From an uncultured Clostridiaceae bacterium (GTDB taxonomy: Bacteria; Bacillota; Clostridia; Lachnospirales; Lachnospiraceae): 12,896 bases of DNA. The translations under genes and the position numbers were made by a program. The notes beneath the pieces were generated by a model. That model was not told the DNA's origin and did no database searches. It saw only the letters and a program-made list of their open reading frames with translations. Shown here piece by piece: positions 1-6,731 of this stretch (its first letter is position 1; each line of letters starts with the position of its first letter). The stretch lies in assembly GCA_947175805.1 (NCBI GenBank), contig CAMWOF010000034.1, forward strand, positions 1 through 12,896, read 5' to 3'.

Positions 1-49
1 GCCCAAGATGCTTAATCTCAGACTTACTATTATCAGGGTAGATTCTCAT
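1..49 (-). CDS. Start of an unidentified leftward gene (partial, runs off the window)
   Basis: On the minus strand an ATG at 49-47 opens a frame that stays open to the window edge, reading MRIYPDNSKSEIKHLG. A GAAAGGA element lies about 9 nt upstream of the ATG, which is good spacing for a Clostridial ribosome site. A hairpin terminator lies between this start and the Fic gene that precedes it in the same direction, so it is probably a separate or read-through unit. Only 16 residues are visible, too few to name a family. The start call rests on the ribosome site and on position after a terminator; it could be a chance frame. Confidence 0.45.
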   Translation of the reverse strand, partial: MRIYPDNSKSEIKHLG

Positions 50-84
50 ATCTAATTATCCTTTCAGCAAAAGTGGTAAAACGG

Positions 85-103
85 TGGTGCAAATATTGCA
101 CCA
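85..103 (-). terminator. Probable leftward terminator after the Fic gene
   Basis: There is a perfect 8-bp inverted repeat, tggtgcaa / ttgcacca, with a 3-nt loop. Read leftward, the stem is followed by ccgtttta, a short U-tract. It sits about 20 bp past the Fic stop codon. The stem is AT-rich in its inner part and the U-tract is short, so efficiency may be modest. Confidence 0.55.
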
Positions 104-122
104 TTCTCCAAAAAGCTAGGTT

Positions 123-467
123 TTATGCGGGATATTCAATCCTAAAATAATCTAAATACGCTTTATATTTGTCCTGTGCAGTCAGGCAGGTATCTGTCAG
201 ATAACCCTTTTCATTGTTCCATTCTTTCAAGCCACGGTAATAAAACACTTTTAGATTATCTTCGATAATGAACGGAACGATATTATATTTCAGACACTCT
301 TTGAACATAATCAGTCTGCCCACACGACCATTACCATCCTGAAATGGATGAATTCTTTCAAACTTTACATGGAAATCCAGAATATCTTCAAAGGTCTTTT
401 CTGCCTTGACGTTGTACTCTGTCAGTAATGCTTTCATCTTATCGGCAACTTCTTCCCATATCCGCAT
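123..467 (-). CDS. Fic/DOC-domain protein, N-terminally truncated (probable gene remnant)
   Basis: The 114 residues carry the complete Fic active-site motif HPFQDGNGRVGR at about residues 39-50. The catalytic His, the acidic residue and the phosphate-binding GNGR are all present. Fic proteins transfer AMP or another phosphate-containing group from a nucleotide to target side chains, and many act as toxins or regulators. Family members of this type are normally 200-300 residues. Here everything before the helix preceding the motif is missing, including the usual N-terminal helices and the flap region that positions the target. An in-frame TAG lies two codons upstream of the ATG, and no ribosome-binding sequence precedes that ATG. 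The upstream DNA belongs to the divergent superoxide dismutase start. I infer a 5'-truncated remnant, probably not expressed as an active enzyme. The family call itself is secure. Confidence 0.8.
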   Translation of the reverse strand: MRIWEEVADKMKALLTEYNVKAEKTFEDILDFHVKFERIHPFQDGNGRVGRLIMFKECLKYNIVPFIIEDNLKVFYYRGLKEWNNEKGYLTDTCLTAQDKYKAYLDYFRIEYPA

Positions 468-501
468 ACTCTATATCAATGACAATTTCCGGGAGTTCAT
501 T

Positions 502-978
502 ATGAATCCCAACGCATTATTTTCTACCCTGACAATGACCAAGATACCGGAAGCATATGCCGTGCTCCGGGGTGGTTCTAAATATCCTTCAATTATAGGA
601 ACAGTAAATTTCTATCAGCACCGGTCGGGAATCGGCATCATTGTAGAGGCATCCCTGCAGCATTTACCGCCTGCCACTGCACCGACATTTCTCGGCTTTC
701 ACATTCATGAAAACGGAAACTGCAGTGATAATTTTAACCACACAGATATGCACTACAATCCCCAAAACGCCGAGCACCCGCACCATCTCGGAGACCTTAT
801 TCCGATTTTTAACAGCGACGGCTCTGCCTATGTTGCCTTTTATGACAGCTACCTAAGCATTTCCGACATCATGGGACGGTCTGTGATTCTCCATGAAAAA
901 GCAGACGATTTCACCACACAGCCCTCAGGCAATTCCGGAGATAAAATCGGCTGTGGTGTCATTATGGCGGTCAACTGA
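502..978 (+). CDS. Cu/Zn superoxide dismutase family protein, cytoplasmic
   Basis: This 158-residue protein has the Cu/Zn superoxide dismutase fold signature, dismuting superoxide to oxygen and hydrogen peroxide. Numbering from the ATG at 502, the expected ligands are all visible. Copper ligands are His67 and His69 in GFHIHENGNC, the bridging His84, and His131 in GRSVILHE. Zinc ligands are His84, His92, His95 and Asp98 in HPHHLGDL. The disulfide pair is Cys74 and Cys151. The conserved active-site Arg before the last Cys is Lys148 here. I chose ATG 502 because a GGGAG sits 6 nt upstream; the frame is open back to a TTG at 406, but that would overlap the Fic gene. There is no signal peptide, whereas many bacterial Cu/Zn enzymes are exported. 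It is the only plus-strand gene in the window. No confident promoter was found upstream. Confidence 0.9.
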   Translation: MNPNALFSTLTMTKIPEAYAVLRGGSKYPSIIGTVNFYQHRSGIGIIVEASLQHLPPATAPTFLGFHIHENGNCSDNFNHTDMHYNPQNAEHPHHLGDLIPIFNSDGSAYVAFYDSYLSISDIMGRSVILHEKADDFTTQPSGNSGDKIGCGVIMAVN

Positions 979-1010
979 ATACAACACCGGCCTGATATCC
1001 TGTCTAAAAA

Positions 1011-1030
1011 GGGCTGTCGCCCGACAGCCC
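1011..1030. terminator. Hairpin terminator shared by convergent genes
   Basis: A GC-rich stem gggctgtc / gacagccc encloses loop gccc, between the plus-strand superoxide dismutase (ends 978) and the leftward ABC operon (ends 1101). Read leftward it is followed by a run of five T (aaaaa at 1006-1010 on the plus strand), so it is a good intrinsic terminator for the ABC operon. Read rightward it is followed only by ttatcct, so it is weaker for the dismutase. Confidence 0.8.
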
Positions 1031-1100
1031 TTATCCTGACTTATCATCTTATATACACTACATACCGCTCCTTTTTCCATAGCAAGTCAAGAATTTTCCA

Positions 1101-2312
1101 TCAGACCCTCAACCGTCTTGACCATTTCTTTATGGCAAACGGTATACACACAATACCAATCAGCACAGGAACAGTAAGCAATAGATATGGCGACCACACA
1201 TATTCCCCAAAGATATGAAACGTATTTGTACGGAAAATATCTGTTGCACTTCCCACTAAAGGAAGTAAATCCAATGCTTTCTGCACTCCATAGGGCAGAT
1301 ATTCCACAATCATCATCGGCCCATATACAACCGTCAGACTAAGCAACAATGCTAACACATTACTCCTTGTTTTAGCTGATATGAACATGACAACTCCTGC
1401 AAATCCGACTGCCCCTAAGAATGTAAATGCGTATTCATAAAGCTCCGCCTGCAGCATATTCATAGGTGCAATGGCAATCAGTTTAATCACCTGAATCGGC
1501 ATATCCCATCCCGCAGTTCCCAGAAAGAAAATCTGTGATACAATATTGCCGGCCATCAGTATTACAAAAAATTCCACCGTAAATAACAAACCCGTTCCTA
1601 TCTTTGCGCAGGCAATCTTTTCCCATCCATTTTTTGTGGTTAGGACTAATGAACTTGTATTATCATGCCACTCTCCCGCAAATAATGGTGACAACGTAAT
1701 TGCGAGGAACAACGCCACAACACTACCCAGCTCGGCAACAATACTGCCAAGTAACACTGACCACCCTTCTGTCCATTCATATCGGAATGGTTCTTTTACA
1801 TCCGAACCTATCTGCAGGAGGTACTCTTTTTCTGCCCCTGTCTGGTCGTTGATTTCTAAAAAATCTTCAATAGCCTTTTGTCTTCTTTCATAAAAACCTG
1901 TCAGTTTCTCCGGATTCACATAGCTCATCATTGTTTTATAATTGTCTGTGTCCTCAAGTTCAGGATACAAAGTCCCTAACCAATTATTGACGAGATATCT
2001 GTCTGTTTTTTCTAATTCTGCATCCATGTCCGCCGAACCCATTCTCTGATAATCCCTGACCATTTGCTGTAAGCTTTCGTCCGTAAGCTCTCCGCCAAAC
2101 ATCAGTGAATATTCCTGACTATCCCTTATCATTTTATATCCGTCAAAATGATTCCCAAAATTACTTGTATAATCATCCGAGCTTCCAAAACTGAACCATT
2201 GAAATGATAGTATACTCCCCAAAATTACAACATAGATAAAACACAGAAAAACGCTTATTTTTGTGCTCTTTTTCCGCCATAACTTTTTATGTTCTAGTAA
2301 AAATAATTCCAT
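1101..2312 (-). CDS. ABC transporter permease, ABC-2 type, with large extracytoplasmic loop
   Basis: This 403-residue membrane protein is the last gene of the sigma/ABC operon. A first transmembrane helix at about residues 19-39 is followed by a long hydrophilic stretch (about 40-185), presumably outside the membrane and rich in Asp, Glu and Tyr. Roughly six further hydrophobic helices lie between about 186 and 393, and the protein ends in a basic KKWSRRLRV tail. This layout is typical of ABC-2-type permeases that pair with drug- or peptide-export ATPases. It starts 5 bp after the ATPase stop, with AAGGAG about 10 nt before the ATG. The transported substrate cannot be read from sequence. It probably forms the channel with the ATPase at 2318-3193. 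Confidence 0.8.
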   Translation of the reverse strand: MELFLLEHKKLWRKKSTKISVFLCFIYVVILGSILSFQWFSFGSSDDYTSNFGNHFDGYKMIRDSQEYSLMFGGELTDESLQQMVRDYQRMGSADMDAELEKTDRYLVNNWLGTLYPELEDTDNYKTMMSYVNPEKLTGFYERRQKAIEDFLEINDQTGAEKEYLLQIGSDVKEPFRYEWTEGWSVLLGSIVAELGSVVALFLAITLSPLFAGEWHDNTSSLVLTTKNGWEKIACAKIGTGLLFTVEFFVILMAGNIVSQIFFLGTAGWDMPIQVIKLIAIAPMNMLQAELYEYAFTFLGAVGFAGVVMFISAKTRSNVLALLLSLTVVYGPMMIVEYLPYGVQKALDLLPLVGSATDIFRTNTFHIFGEYVWSPYLLLTVPVLIGIVCIPFAIKKWSRRLRV

Positions 2313-2317
2313 AGCTA

Positions 2318-3193
2318 CTACACTCCTTCCTGTTCTGTCGGGAAATAATATAGGTATAAGTCCTCTAGCGCAGCTTCACACGGGACAGCCATCTCACTCG
2401 GCATATTATCCGAAATGATACGAAGCACCACCTGCTGTCCCTCATGCCGCAAATTTGCAACCGTTGCCTTCGCCTGCCACTTCCTTGCCTCTTCCTTCTG
2501 TACTGTCAGTTCCCATACTTTTCCATCGACTTTTTTTACTAACTCAGAAACACTGCCCTGTAATACAATTTTCCCTTTTTTCATAAGCAGGACTTCATCT
2601 GCAATTGCCTCTATATCAGAAACAATGTGTGTGGACAGAATAACGATTTTATCTCCGGCATAATCAGAGAGCAGATTCCGGAAACGAACTCTCTCCTTCG
2701 GGTCCAGCCCGGCTGTCGGCTCGTCCAGAATCAGAATATCCGGATTATTAAGTAACGCCTGCGCTATCCCAACCCGCTGTTTCATACCGCCTGAGAAAGT
2801 CTTTACTTTCTTTGAAGCCACATTGCTTAGGCCTACTACCTCCAACAGCTCCTTTGCCCTTTCTCTTGCTATATTCTTAGGTATACCTTTAAGTGCAGCA
2901 ACATACAGCAAAAATTCCATAGCCGTATAATTAGGGTAATATCCAAAATCCTGTGGCAGATAGCCCAATACATTTCTATAATCGGCTCCCATAGAGGTTA
3001 CTTCCTTTCCATCCAAAAGCACCTCTCCCGATGTTGATTCCAGAATAGCACACATCATCCGCATCAGCGTTGTCTTTCCTGCGCCATTGGCTCCCAAAAG
3101 CCCATAGACTCCCGGCTTTAGGGTTGTACTGACCTGGTCTACTGCTATTTTACTTCCGTAATGCTTTGTCAAACGGTCAATTGATAATTCCAT
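2318..3193 (-). CDS. ABC transporter ATP-binding protein
   Basis: This 291-residue ATPase has every canonical element. They are Walker A GANGAGKTT at 34-42, the Q-loop Gln in GYLPQDFGYYP, signature SGGMKQR, Walker B plus D-loop ILILDEPTAGLD, and the switch His in ILSTHIVSD. It belongs to the large group of single-domain ATPases that energise ABC-2 exporters (CcmA/BcrA-like). The C-terminal 70 or so residues form an extra regulatory region, as in that group. The ATG at 3193 has AGGGAGGG upstream and overlaps the end of the preceding membrane protein by 17 bp, suggesting coupled translation. It likely pairs with the permease at 1101-2312 and perhaps with the membrane protein at 3177-3971. Confidence 0.92.
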   Translation of the reverse strand: MELSIDRLTKHYGSKIAVDQVSTTLKPGVYGLLGANGAGKTTLMRMMCAILESTSGEVLLDGKEVTSMGADYRNVLGYLPQDFGYYPNYTAMEFLLYVAALKGIPKNIARERAKELLEVVGLSNVASKKVKTFSGGMKQRVGIAQALLNNPDILILDEPTAGLDPKERVRFRNLLSDYAGDKIVILSTHIVSDIEAIADEVLLMKKGKIVLQGSVSELVKKVDGKVWELTVQKEEARKWQAKATVANLRHEGQQVVLRIISDNMPSEMAVPCEAALEDLYLYYFPTEQEGV

Positions 3194-3971
3194 ACATTTT
3201 CCCTCCCTTTCTCATTTCCACAATGAAATAAATTTCTTTTATGAAAAACGCCGCAAAAAACAAAAAGGCAACAATCCATATACCAAAAGCAGACGCTTCA
3301 TACAGCCACGGCATAGTCTTTGCCAGTACCCCCCAGCACACACAGGAGCTAAGCACTAATACCATACATATTTGTATGTTTTCTTTCCTGCGCAGTCGAA
3401 TCAGGCGTAACATACTGACCATGCAGACTAAATAAGGAACCAGACAGTATAAAATTATCTGACTTATTTCTCTGTATGAATTTTGAAGGTGTACTTCCAA
3501 AGAAATAAGAACCGTCATACATACAAGATTTGCAGCCCCCGCCAGAACCAGCTTTGCCAATACAATCTGCGCATTAGAAGCCCTTGTAGCAGCTTCAATC
3601 TCGCTCATTCCATAATACTGGCATCTAAACATAGCCGGCGTGACAGCCAGTACAAACAGCGGCATAAAAACCGGAAGAAATTCAGGAATATCAGCTACTG
3701 TAGAAATTGTTAGACATGTGATACATAATACAATTGCCTGTAATCCAAAAATCGATATTCCATCAAAGCGGAAAATATCCGATAAATACTGCACAAAACC
3801 TGTCCGTGGTTCTTCCTGTGCTTTTTGCGCCAATTTCTGTTCCCTCATCATTCCAGTACACAGATTTATAGTTTCTGCCAACCTAGTACCTTTTCCATTC
3901 CGTTTCTTTTCAAGCTCTGCTTCTTGCTGTAAAGACTGCTGCAAATATATCTCTAATTCCCTATATCTCAT
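3177..3971 (-). CDS. Six-helix membrane protein between ECF sigma factor and ABC transporter (possible anti-sigma or accessory permease)
   Basis: The protein has 264 residues. The first 65 or so are hydrophilic, charged and helix-prone, and look cytoplasmic. About six hydrophobic helices follow (roughly 72-92, 97-113, 137-157, 168-187, 200-218, 227-247). The stretch after the second helix (CQYYGMSEIEAATRASNAQI) resembles the coupling segment of membrane proteins found next to Clostridial ABC genes, but I do not recognise a named family. It overlaps the sigma gene by 11 bp upstream and the ATPase by 17 bp downstream, with AGGAG 7 nt before its ATG. No other candidate anti-sigma factor exists in the operon. 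Two roles fit: a membrane anti-sigma whose N-terminal region binds the sigma factor, or a second permease subunit. Neither is proven. Confidence 0.7.
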   Translation of the reverse strand: MRYRELEIYLQQSLQQEAELEKKRNGKGTRLAETINLCTGMMREQKLAQKAQEEPRTGFVQYLSDIFRFDGISIFGLQAIVLCITCLTISTVADIPEFLPVFMPLFVLAVTPAMFRCQYYGMSEIEAATRASNAQIVLAKLVLAGAANLVCMTVLISLEVHLQNSYREISQIILYCLVPYLVCMVSMLRLIRLRRKENIQICMVLVLSSCVCWGVLAKTMPWLYEASAFGIWIVAFLFFAAFFIKEIYFIVEMRKGGKMYGIIN

Positions 3972-4494
3972 TTTCCTGCTCCTTTCTCATAATTTTCAAA
4001 GCATTCCTGACCCTACTCTGTGCCGTCCGTATATTACACCCCATTACTTCTGCAATCTCTCTAAATGCAAGCTGTTCTCCAAACCGTAAAATGACAGCTT
4101 CCCTTTGCTCCGGCGATAAAGAATTTAAGAGATAATTTATTTCTGATTTATCTTCTATTCGACGTATCTCATCGCTTGCATCTCTGATTTCTTCCTCATT
4201 TTCCAATGGATAAACTTGCATTTTCCGGCTTTCGTCAATACACAAACGATTTGCTATTGTATACAAATATGCCTTAAATTTCCTTTTTCCTTTATATCCT
4301 GACAAATTCTTAAACAGTTTCAAGAAAGTTTCCTGTGTCAAATCCTCTGCTTTCTCCAAATTGAAGCAGTGCCTTTTACAATAATACAGGATGGATGTAT
4401 AATAGCGTTTTATCAATTCCTCAGCTGCCTTTTCATCGCCAAGCCTGATCTGTTCTACCAGAATATCATCGGAATGCATTTCTTCCATATTCAC
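3961..4494 (-). CDS. ECF-type RNA polymerase sigma factor
   Basis: This 177-residue sigma factor has region 2 at about 25-90 and region 4 at about 122-172. Region 2 includes the core-binding stretch AEDLTQETFLKLF and the promoter-melting segment ending in IANRLCIDESRK. Region 4 is a helix-turn-helix, SPEQREAVILRF through FREIAEVMGCNIRTAQSRV, that would read the -35 element. Regions 1 and 3 are absent, as is typical of the extracytoplasmic-function group. The start is a GTG at 4494 (GTG-AAT-ATG), with AAGGAGAGGAG ending about 10 nt upstream; the ATG two codons later is too far from it. As first gene of the operon it probably directs its own transcription and that of the transporter downstream. 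The inducing signal is unknown. Confidence 0.92.
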   Translation of the reverse strand: MNMEEMHSDDILVEQIRLGDEKAAEELIKRYYTSILYYCKRHCFNLEKAEDLTQETFLKLFKNLSGYKGKRKFKAYLYTIANRLCIDESRKMQVYPLENEEEIRDASDEIRRIEDKSEINYLLNSLSPEQREAVILRFGEQLAFREIAEVMGCNIRTAQSRVRNALKIMRKEQENEI

Positions 4495-4539
4495 ACGCTA
4501 TCAACTCCTCTCCTTGAAATATCTGTATATATAATAACG

Positions 4540-4560
4540 AATCATTTTTACATAATGATT
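4540..4560 (-). promoter_or_regulatory. Inverted repeat in the sigma-operon leader, possible operator
   Basis: The 7-bp arms aatcatt and aatgatt are separated by 7 bp, about 46 bp upstream of the sigma start and close to an AT-rich stretch (tattatatata read leftward). It is not followed by a U-tract, so it is not a terminator. It could be a protein-binding site controlling the operon. AT-rich short repeats also arise by chance, and no confident -35/-10 pair could be fixed here. Confidence 0.3.
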
Positions 4561-4651
4561 AAAACTCCCTTAAATTTTTTGAGAACCTGTATCACGGAAA
4601 TGTGCATCACCATCTTTGACGCACTGTTCATGAATATGAGCGCAAATAAAA

Positions 4652-4678
4652 AGAGCTTCTATCAAAGATAGAAGCTCT
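4652..4678 (-). terminator. Strong leftward terminator of the LytTR/ABC operon
   Basis: A perfect 12-bp stem agagcttctatc / gatagaagctct closes a 3-nt loop. Read leftward it is followed by ttttattt, a clear U-tract. It lies about 40 bp past the stop of the permease at 4719. On its 5' side (leftward reading) is AGTCTGAG, the last two bases of which are the first bases of the stem. The same octamer occurs at the terminator at 7279-7306. Confidence 0.88.
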
Positions 4679-4718
4679 CAGACTGTGTATCAGTTTAAAT
4701 AGGATAAAAAAATAGATT

Positions 4719-5411
4719 TTATTCAAGTCCCTTTTTCTTGTAAGCAACAGCAAATAACGCAAGTCCGATAACAAAATTTACCGCAATCACAACAATACTT
4801 TTTGCAGATATTTCGGATGTGCCAATGCCGTTTATAAGGTTGCTTATCTGTTGGGAATAAGTTATTTCCGCAATTTTTTTAATGCCTTCATTGAACATTG
4901 ACAGCATTGGGGCAAAGGAAAATACCATCATTACCGGCATTGTCATGGACGTCGCCGCCATTTGGTTTTTGCAGAAAATTCCGATTACAGCACCGATTAT
5001 CTCCGACAAAAGTATGCCCAATATCATTGAAAAAATGAACCTTGCAAGTCCTGCACCTGTGTATGCGGTCAGTACGGCAAACACCACTGTACCCGCCATG
5101 CACATAATGAAAATATATGTACCGGTACTGATAAGATACTGCCACGGCTTTACGTTGCTCATCATAAGCGCACGCAGCGTATTTTTCTCCTTTTCTTCGG
5201 AAATAATTGCGGACATACACGTCAGCGGCGCCATGCCCACAAACATTACTGCAAATAATTTCGCAAAAAAATGCTCAGGCATATTTTCAACTTCAATTGC
5301 CTTTTCCATAATTACCGCCATTATCGGGAACATAAGGAACTGGATAAAAACAGTTTTGTTTTTGACCGTGTCAAGTATTTGTTTGATGAATACAGCTTTG
5401 ATGTTTTTCAT
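4719..5411 (-). CDS. ABC-2 type transporter permease (LytTR-linked)
   Basis: This 230-residue protein has about six hydrophobic helices. After the second comes the segment SEEKEKNTLRALMMS, which matches the cytosolic coupling motif of ABC-2 permeases (EKExGTLExLxxS type). That motif contacts the ATPase. The size is that of the short export permeases of BcrB/NatB-like systems. Its ATG overlaps the ATPase stop as ATGA, a 4-bp coupling junction, and AGGAAAGGGG lies 8 nt upstream. With the ATPase at 5408-6259 it should form an exporter. The substrate is unknown; LytTR-controlled transporters of this kind often handle peptides or antimicrobials, which is context only. Confidence 0.85.
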   Translation of the reverse strand: MKNIKAVFIKQILDTVKNKTVFIQFLMFPIMAVIMEKAIEVENMPEHFFAKLFAVMFVGMAPLTCMSAIISEEKEKNTLRALMMSNVKPWQYLISTGTYIFIMCMAGTVVFAVLTAYTGAGLARFIFSMILGILLSEIIGAVIGIFCKNQMAATSMTMPVMMVFSFAPMLSMFNEGIKKIAEITYSQQISNLINGIGTSEISAKSIVVIAVNFVIGLALFAVAYKKKGLE

Positions 5412-6259
5412 ACCGCAAGCCCCTTTCCTGTAAGCTCCATAAATACTGTTTCCAGATTGGGTTCGGTTGTGTGTATCGTTTCCGCACGACCGTTTTTAAT
5501 TAATTCCGCAACCTTGTCGGAAGCATTTTCATTGTGGGGGAGCTGTATGTCCGAGCCGTCCGAAAGATGTATTTTCAGCATACGCTGATGATTATATCTT
5601 CGGCATATTTCCTGGGGAGTTCCCTTCTCCACGATTTTTCCGTCGTTTATCATCACAATATCATCGCAAAGCTTTTCCGCCTCCGACATTGTATGCGTTG
5701 TAAGAAAAATCGTTTTCCCCCTATCTTTTTCCGCAAGCATGATGTTGTGTATCTCATCGGAAGTGGCAGGGTCAAGTCCGCTTGTAGGTTCGTCGAGAAA
5801 TAAAATATCGGGGTCTGTCATAAACACTCTCGCAAGGCGAAGCCTGCTCCTCATACCTTTGGACAGATTTGCAGCGGAAGTTTTTTTCGCACTTTCAAGT
5901 CCGACTTTTTTTAACGCATTTAATATCCCGTCATTTTTAACGCCGTATATTTCCGCAAATATTTTCAGATTTTCGTAGCAGTTCAGACGCTCATAAATGC
6001 CGAAATTATCCATCATAATACCCAATTTTTTATTGTCCTCGCCTGTAAGGTTTGCGGCGTCAACGCCATTTATTTGGGCAGTTCCAAGGTCATGGTGAAG
6101 CTGTCCTGTAAGTATTTTTATCAACGTCGTTTTGCCCGCCCCCGAAGGGCCGAGAAGGCCGAATATCTGTCCCATGTGGACATGAAAGCTTAGCCCATCC
6201 AAAACCTTTTTGCTCCCAAATGATTTTACGATATTATCTGCATAGATAGTCACTTCCAT
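5408..6259 (-). CDS. ABC transporter ATP-binding protein (LytTR-linked)
   Basis: This 283-residue ATPase has Walker A GPSGAGKTT at 37-45, signature LSKGMRSR at 132-139, Walker B LFLDEPTSGLD at 153-163 and switch His in FLTTHTMSEAE. Two positions depart from the textbook form. The Q-loop residue appears to be Asp84 or Asn85 (GIMMDNFGIYERL), and the second signature glycine is Lys134. Both changes are compatible with ATPases of this exporter subgroup, so I do not read them as inactivation. The C-terminal 75 residues are an accessory domain. The ATG at 6259 sits 1 bp after the DUF3021 stop, with GAGGAG 7 nt upstream. It powers the permease at 4719-5411. Confidence 0.92.
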   Translation of the reverse strand: MEVTIYADNIVKSFGSKKVLDGLSFHVHMGQIFGLLGPSGAGKTTLIKILTGQLHHDLGTAQINGVDAANLTGEDNKKLGIMMDNFGIYERLNCYENLKIFAEIYGVKNDGILNALKKVGLESAKKTSAANLSKGMRSRLRLARVFMTDPDILFLDEPTSGLDPATSDEIHNIMLAEKDRGKTIFLTTHTMSEAEKLCDDIVMINDGKIVEKGTPQEICRRYNHQRMLKIHLSDGSDIQLPHNENASDKVAELIKNGRAETIHTTEPNLETVFMELTGKGLAV

Positions 6260-6260
6260 A

Positions 6261-6731
6261 TTACTGCTCCTCTTTATAACGTTTTAATGCTTCTTCAAGT
6301 CTTAAGTTTTCCTGTTTTTCTGCCAGCACGGATATTAACGTGCTTACACCGCAGCTTATAACAAAGCACACTATAAACATAATCCATGCCAGAGGCATAT
6401 CTGCGGGGAACCAGTCAAATATAAAAATAAATACAAGTATTGTCGCAAACGCTCCCGCAAACATAGCAATGATTCGTGCGGCAATGGACATTTTCTTTAT
6501 CAGAATATCCGTCGTAAAAATCGATCGCAGTCCGACTATTACAGATACCGCAAGCAAAAACTGAAAGCTTGTCGCAACACCCACACCTGCATTTCCCAAA
6601 GAAAAAATCGTGGACAAACCGTATGCCGACGTGCCAAATAAAACACAAAAAATATTCAACAGACCCGTGGTGATGCCGTATATTGTAAACACCTGCGAAA
6701 GATATTTAAGTACCGAAAATTTCTTATCCAT
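6261..6731 (-). CDS. DUF3021 family membrane protein
   Basis: The 156 residues contain four clear hydrophobic helices, at roughly 13-35, 50-70, 83-105 and 113-137. A short charged cytoplasmic tail follows (EKQENLRLEEALKRYKEEQ). Four-helix proteins of about 140-160 residues placed directly after a small LytTR regulator are typical of the DUF3021 family. In that arrangement the membrane protein is thought to sense a signal for, or hold down, the LytTR partner. That partner role is family-level inference. The ATG abuts the LytTR stop with no gap, with GGGGG about 8 nt upstream. Confidence 0.8.
   Translation of the reverse strand: MDKKFSVLKYLSQVFTIYGITTGLLNIFCVLFGTSAYGLSTIFSLGNAGVGVATSFQFLLAVSVIVGLRSIFTTDILIKKMSIAARIIAMFAGAFATILVFIFIFDWFPADMPLAWIMFIVCFVISCGVSTLISVLAEKQENLRLEEALKRYKEEQ

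Noticed and set aside
17..24. Third AGTCTGAG octamer near the left edge
   Set aside because: It falls inside the putative coding start of the edge gene and no hairpin follows within the visible sequence.
406..434. TTGACG at 406-411 as a -35 for the dismutase promoter
   Set aside because: No acceptable -10 hexamer occurs 15-19 bp downstream.
406..501. Upstream extension of the superoxide dismutase frame from a TTG at 406
   Set aside because: It overlaps the Fic coding region and has no ribosome site. The ATG at 502 has GGGAG at the right distance and gives the family's usual length.
468..600. Missing Fic N-terminus in another frame on the minus strand
   Set aside because: All three minus frames upstream were read. 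None resembles a Fic N-terminal region; the DNA is the antisense of the dismutase.
3640..4089. Plus-strand 149-codon frame antisense to the membrane protein and sigma factor
   Set aside because: It is Cys/Ser/Pro-rich with no family resemblance and lies over two well-supported minus-strand genes.
4882..5433. Plus-strand 183-codon frame antisense to the LytTR-linked permease
   Set aside because: Its hydrophobic content mirrors the membrane protein on the other strand; there is no ribosome site or family match.
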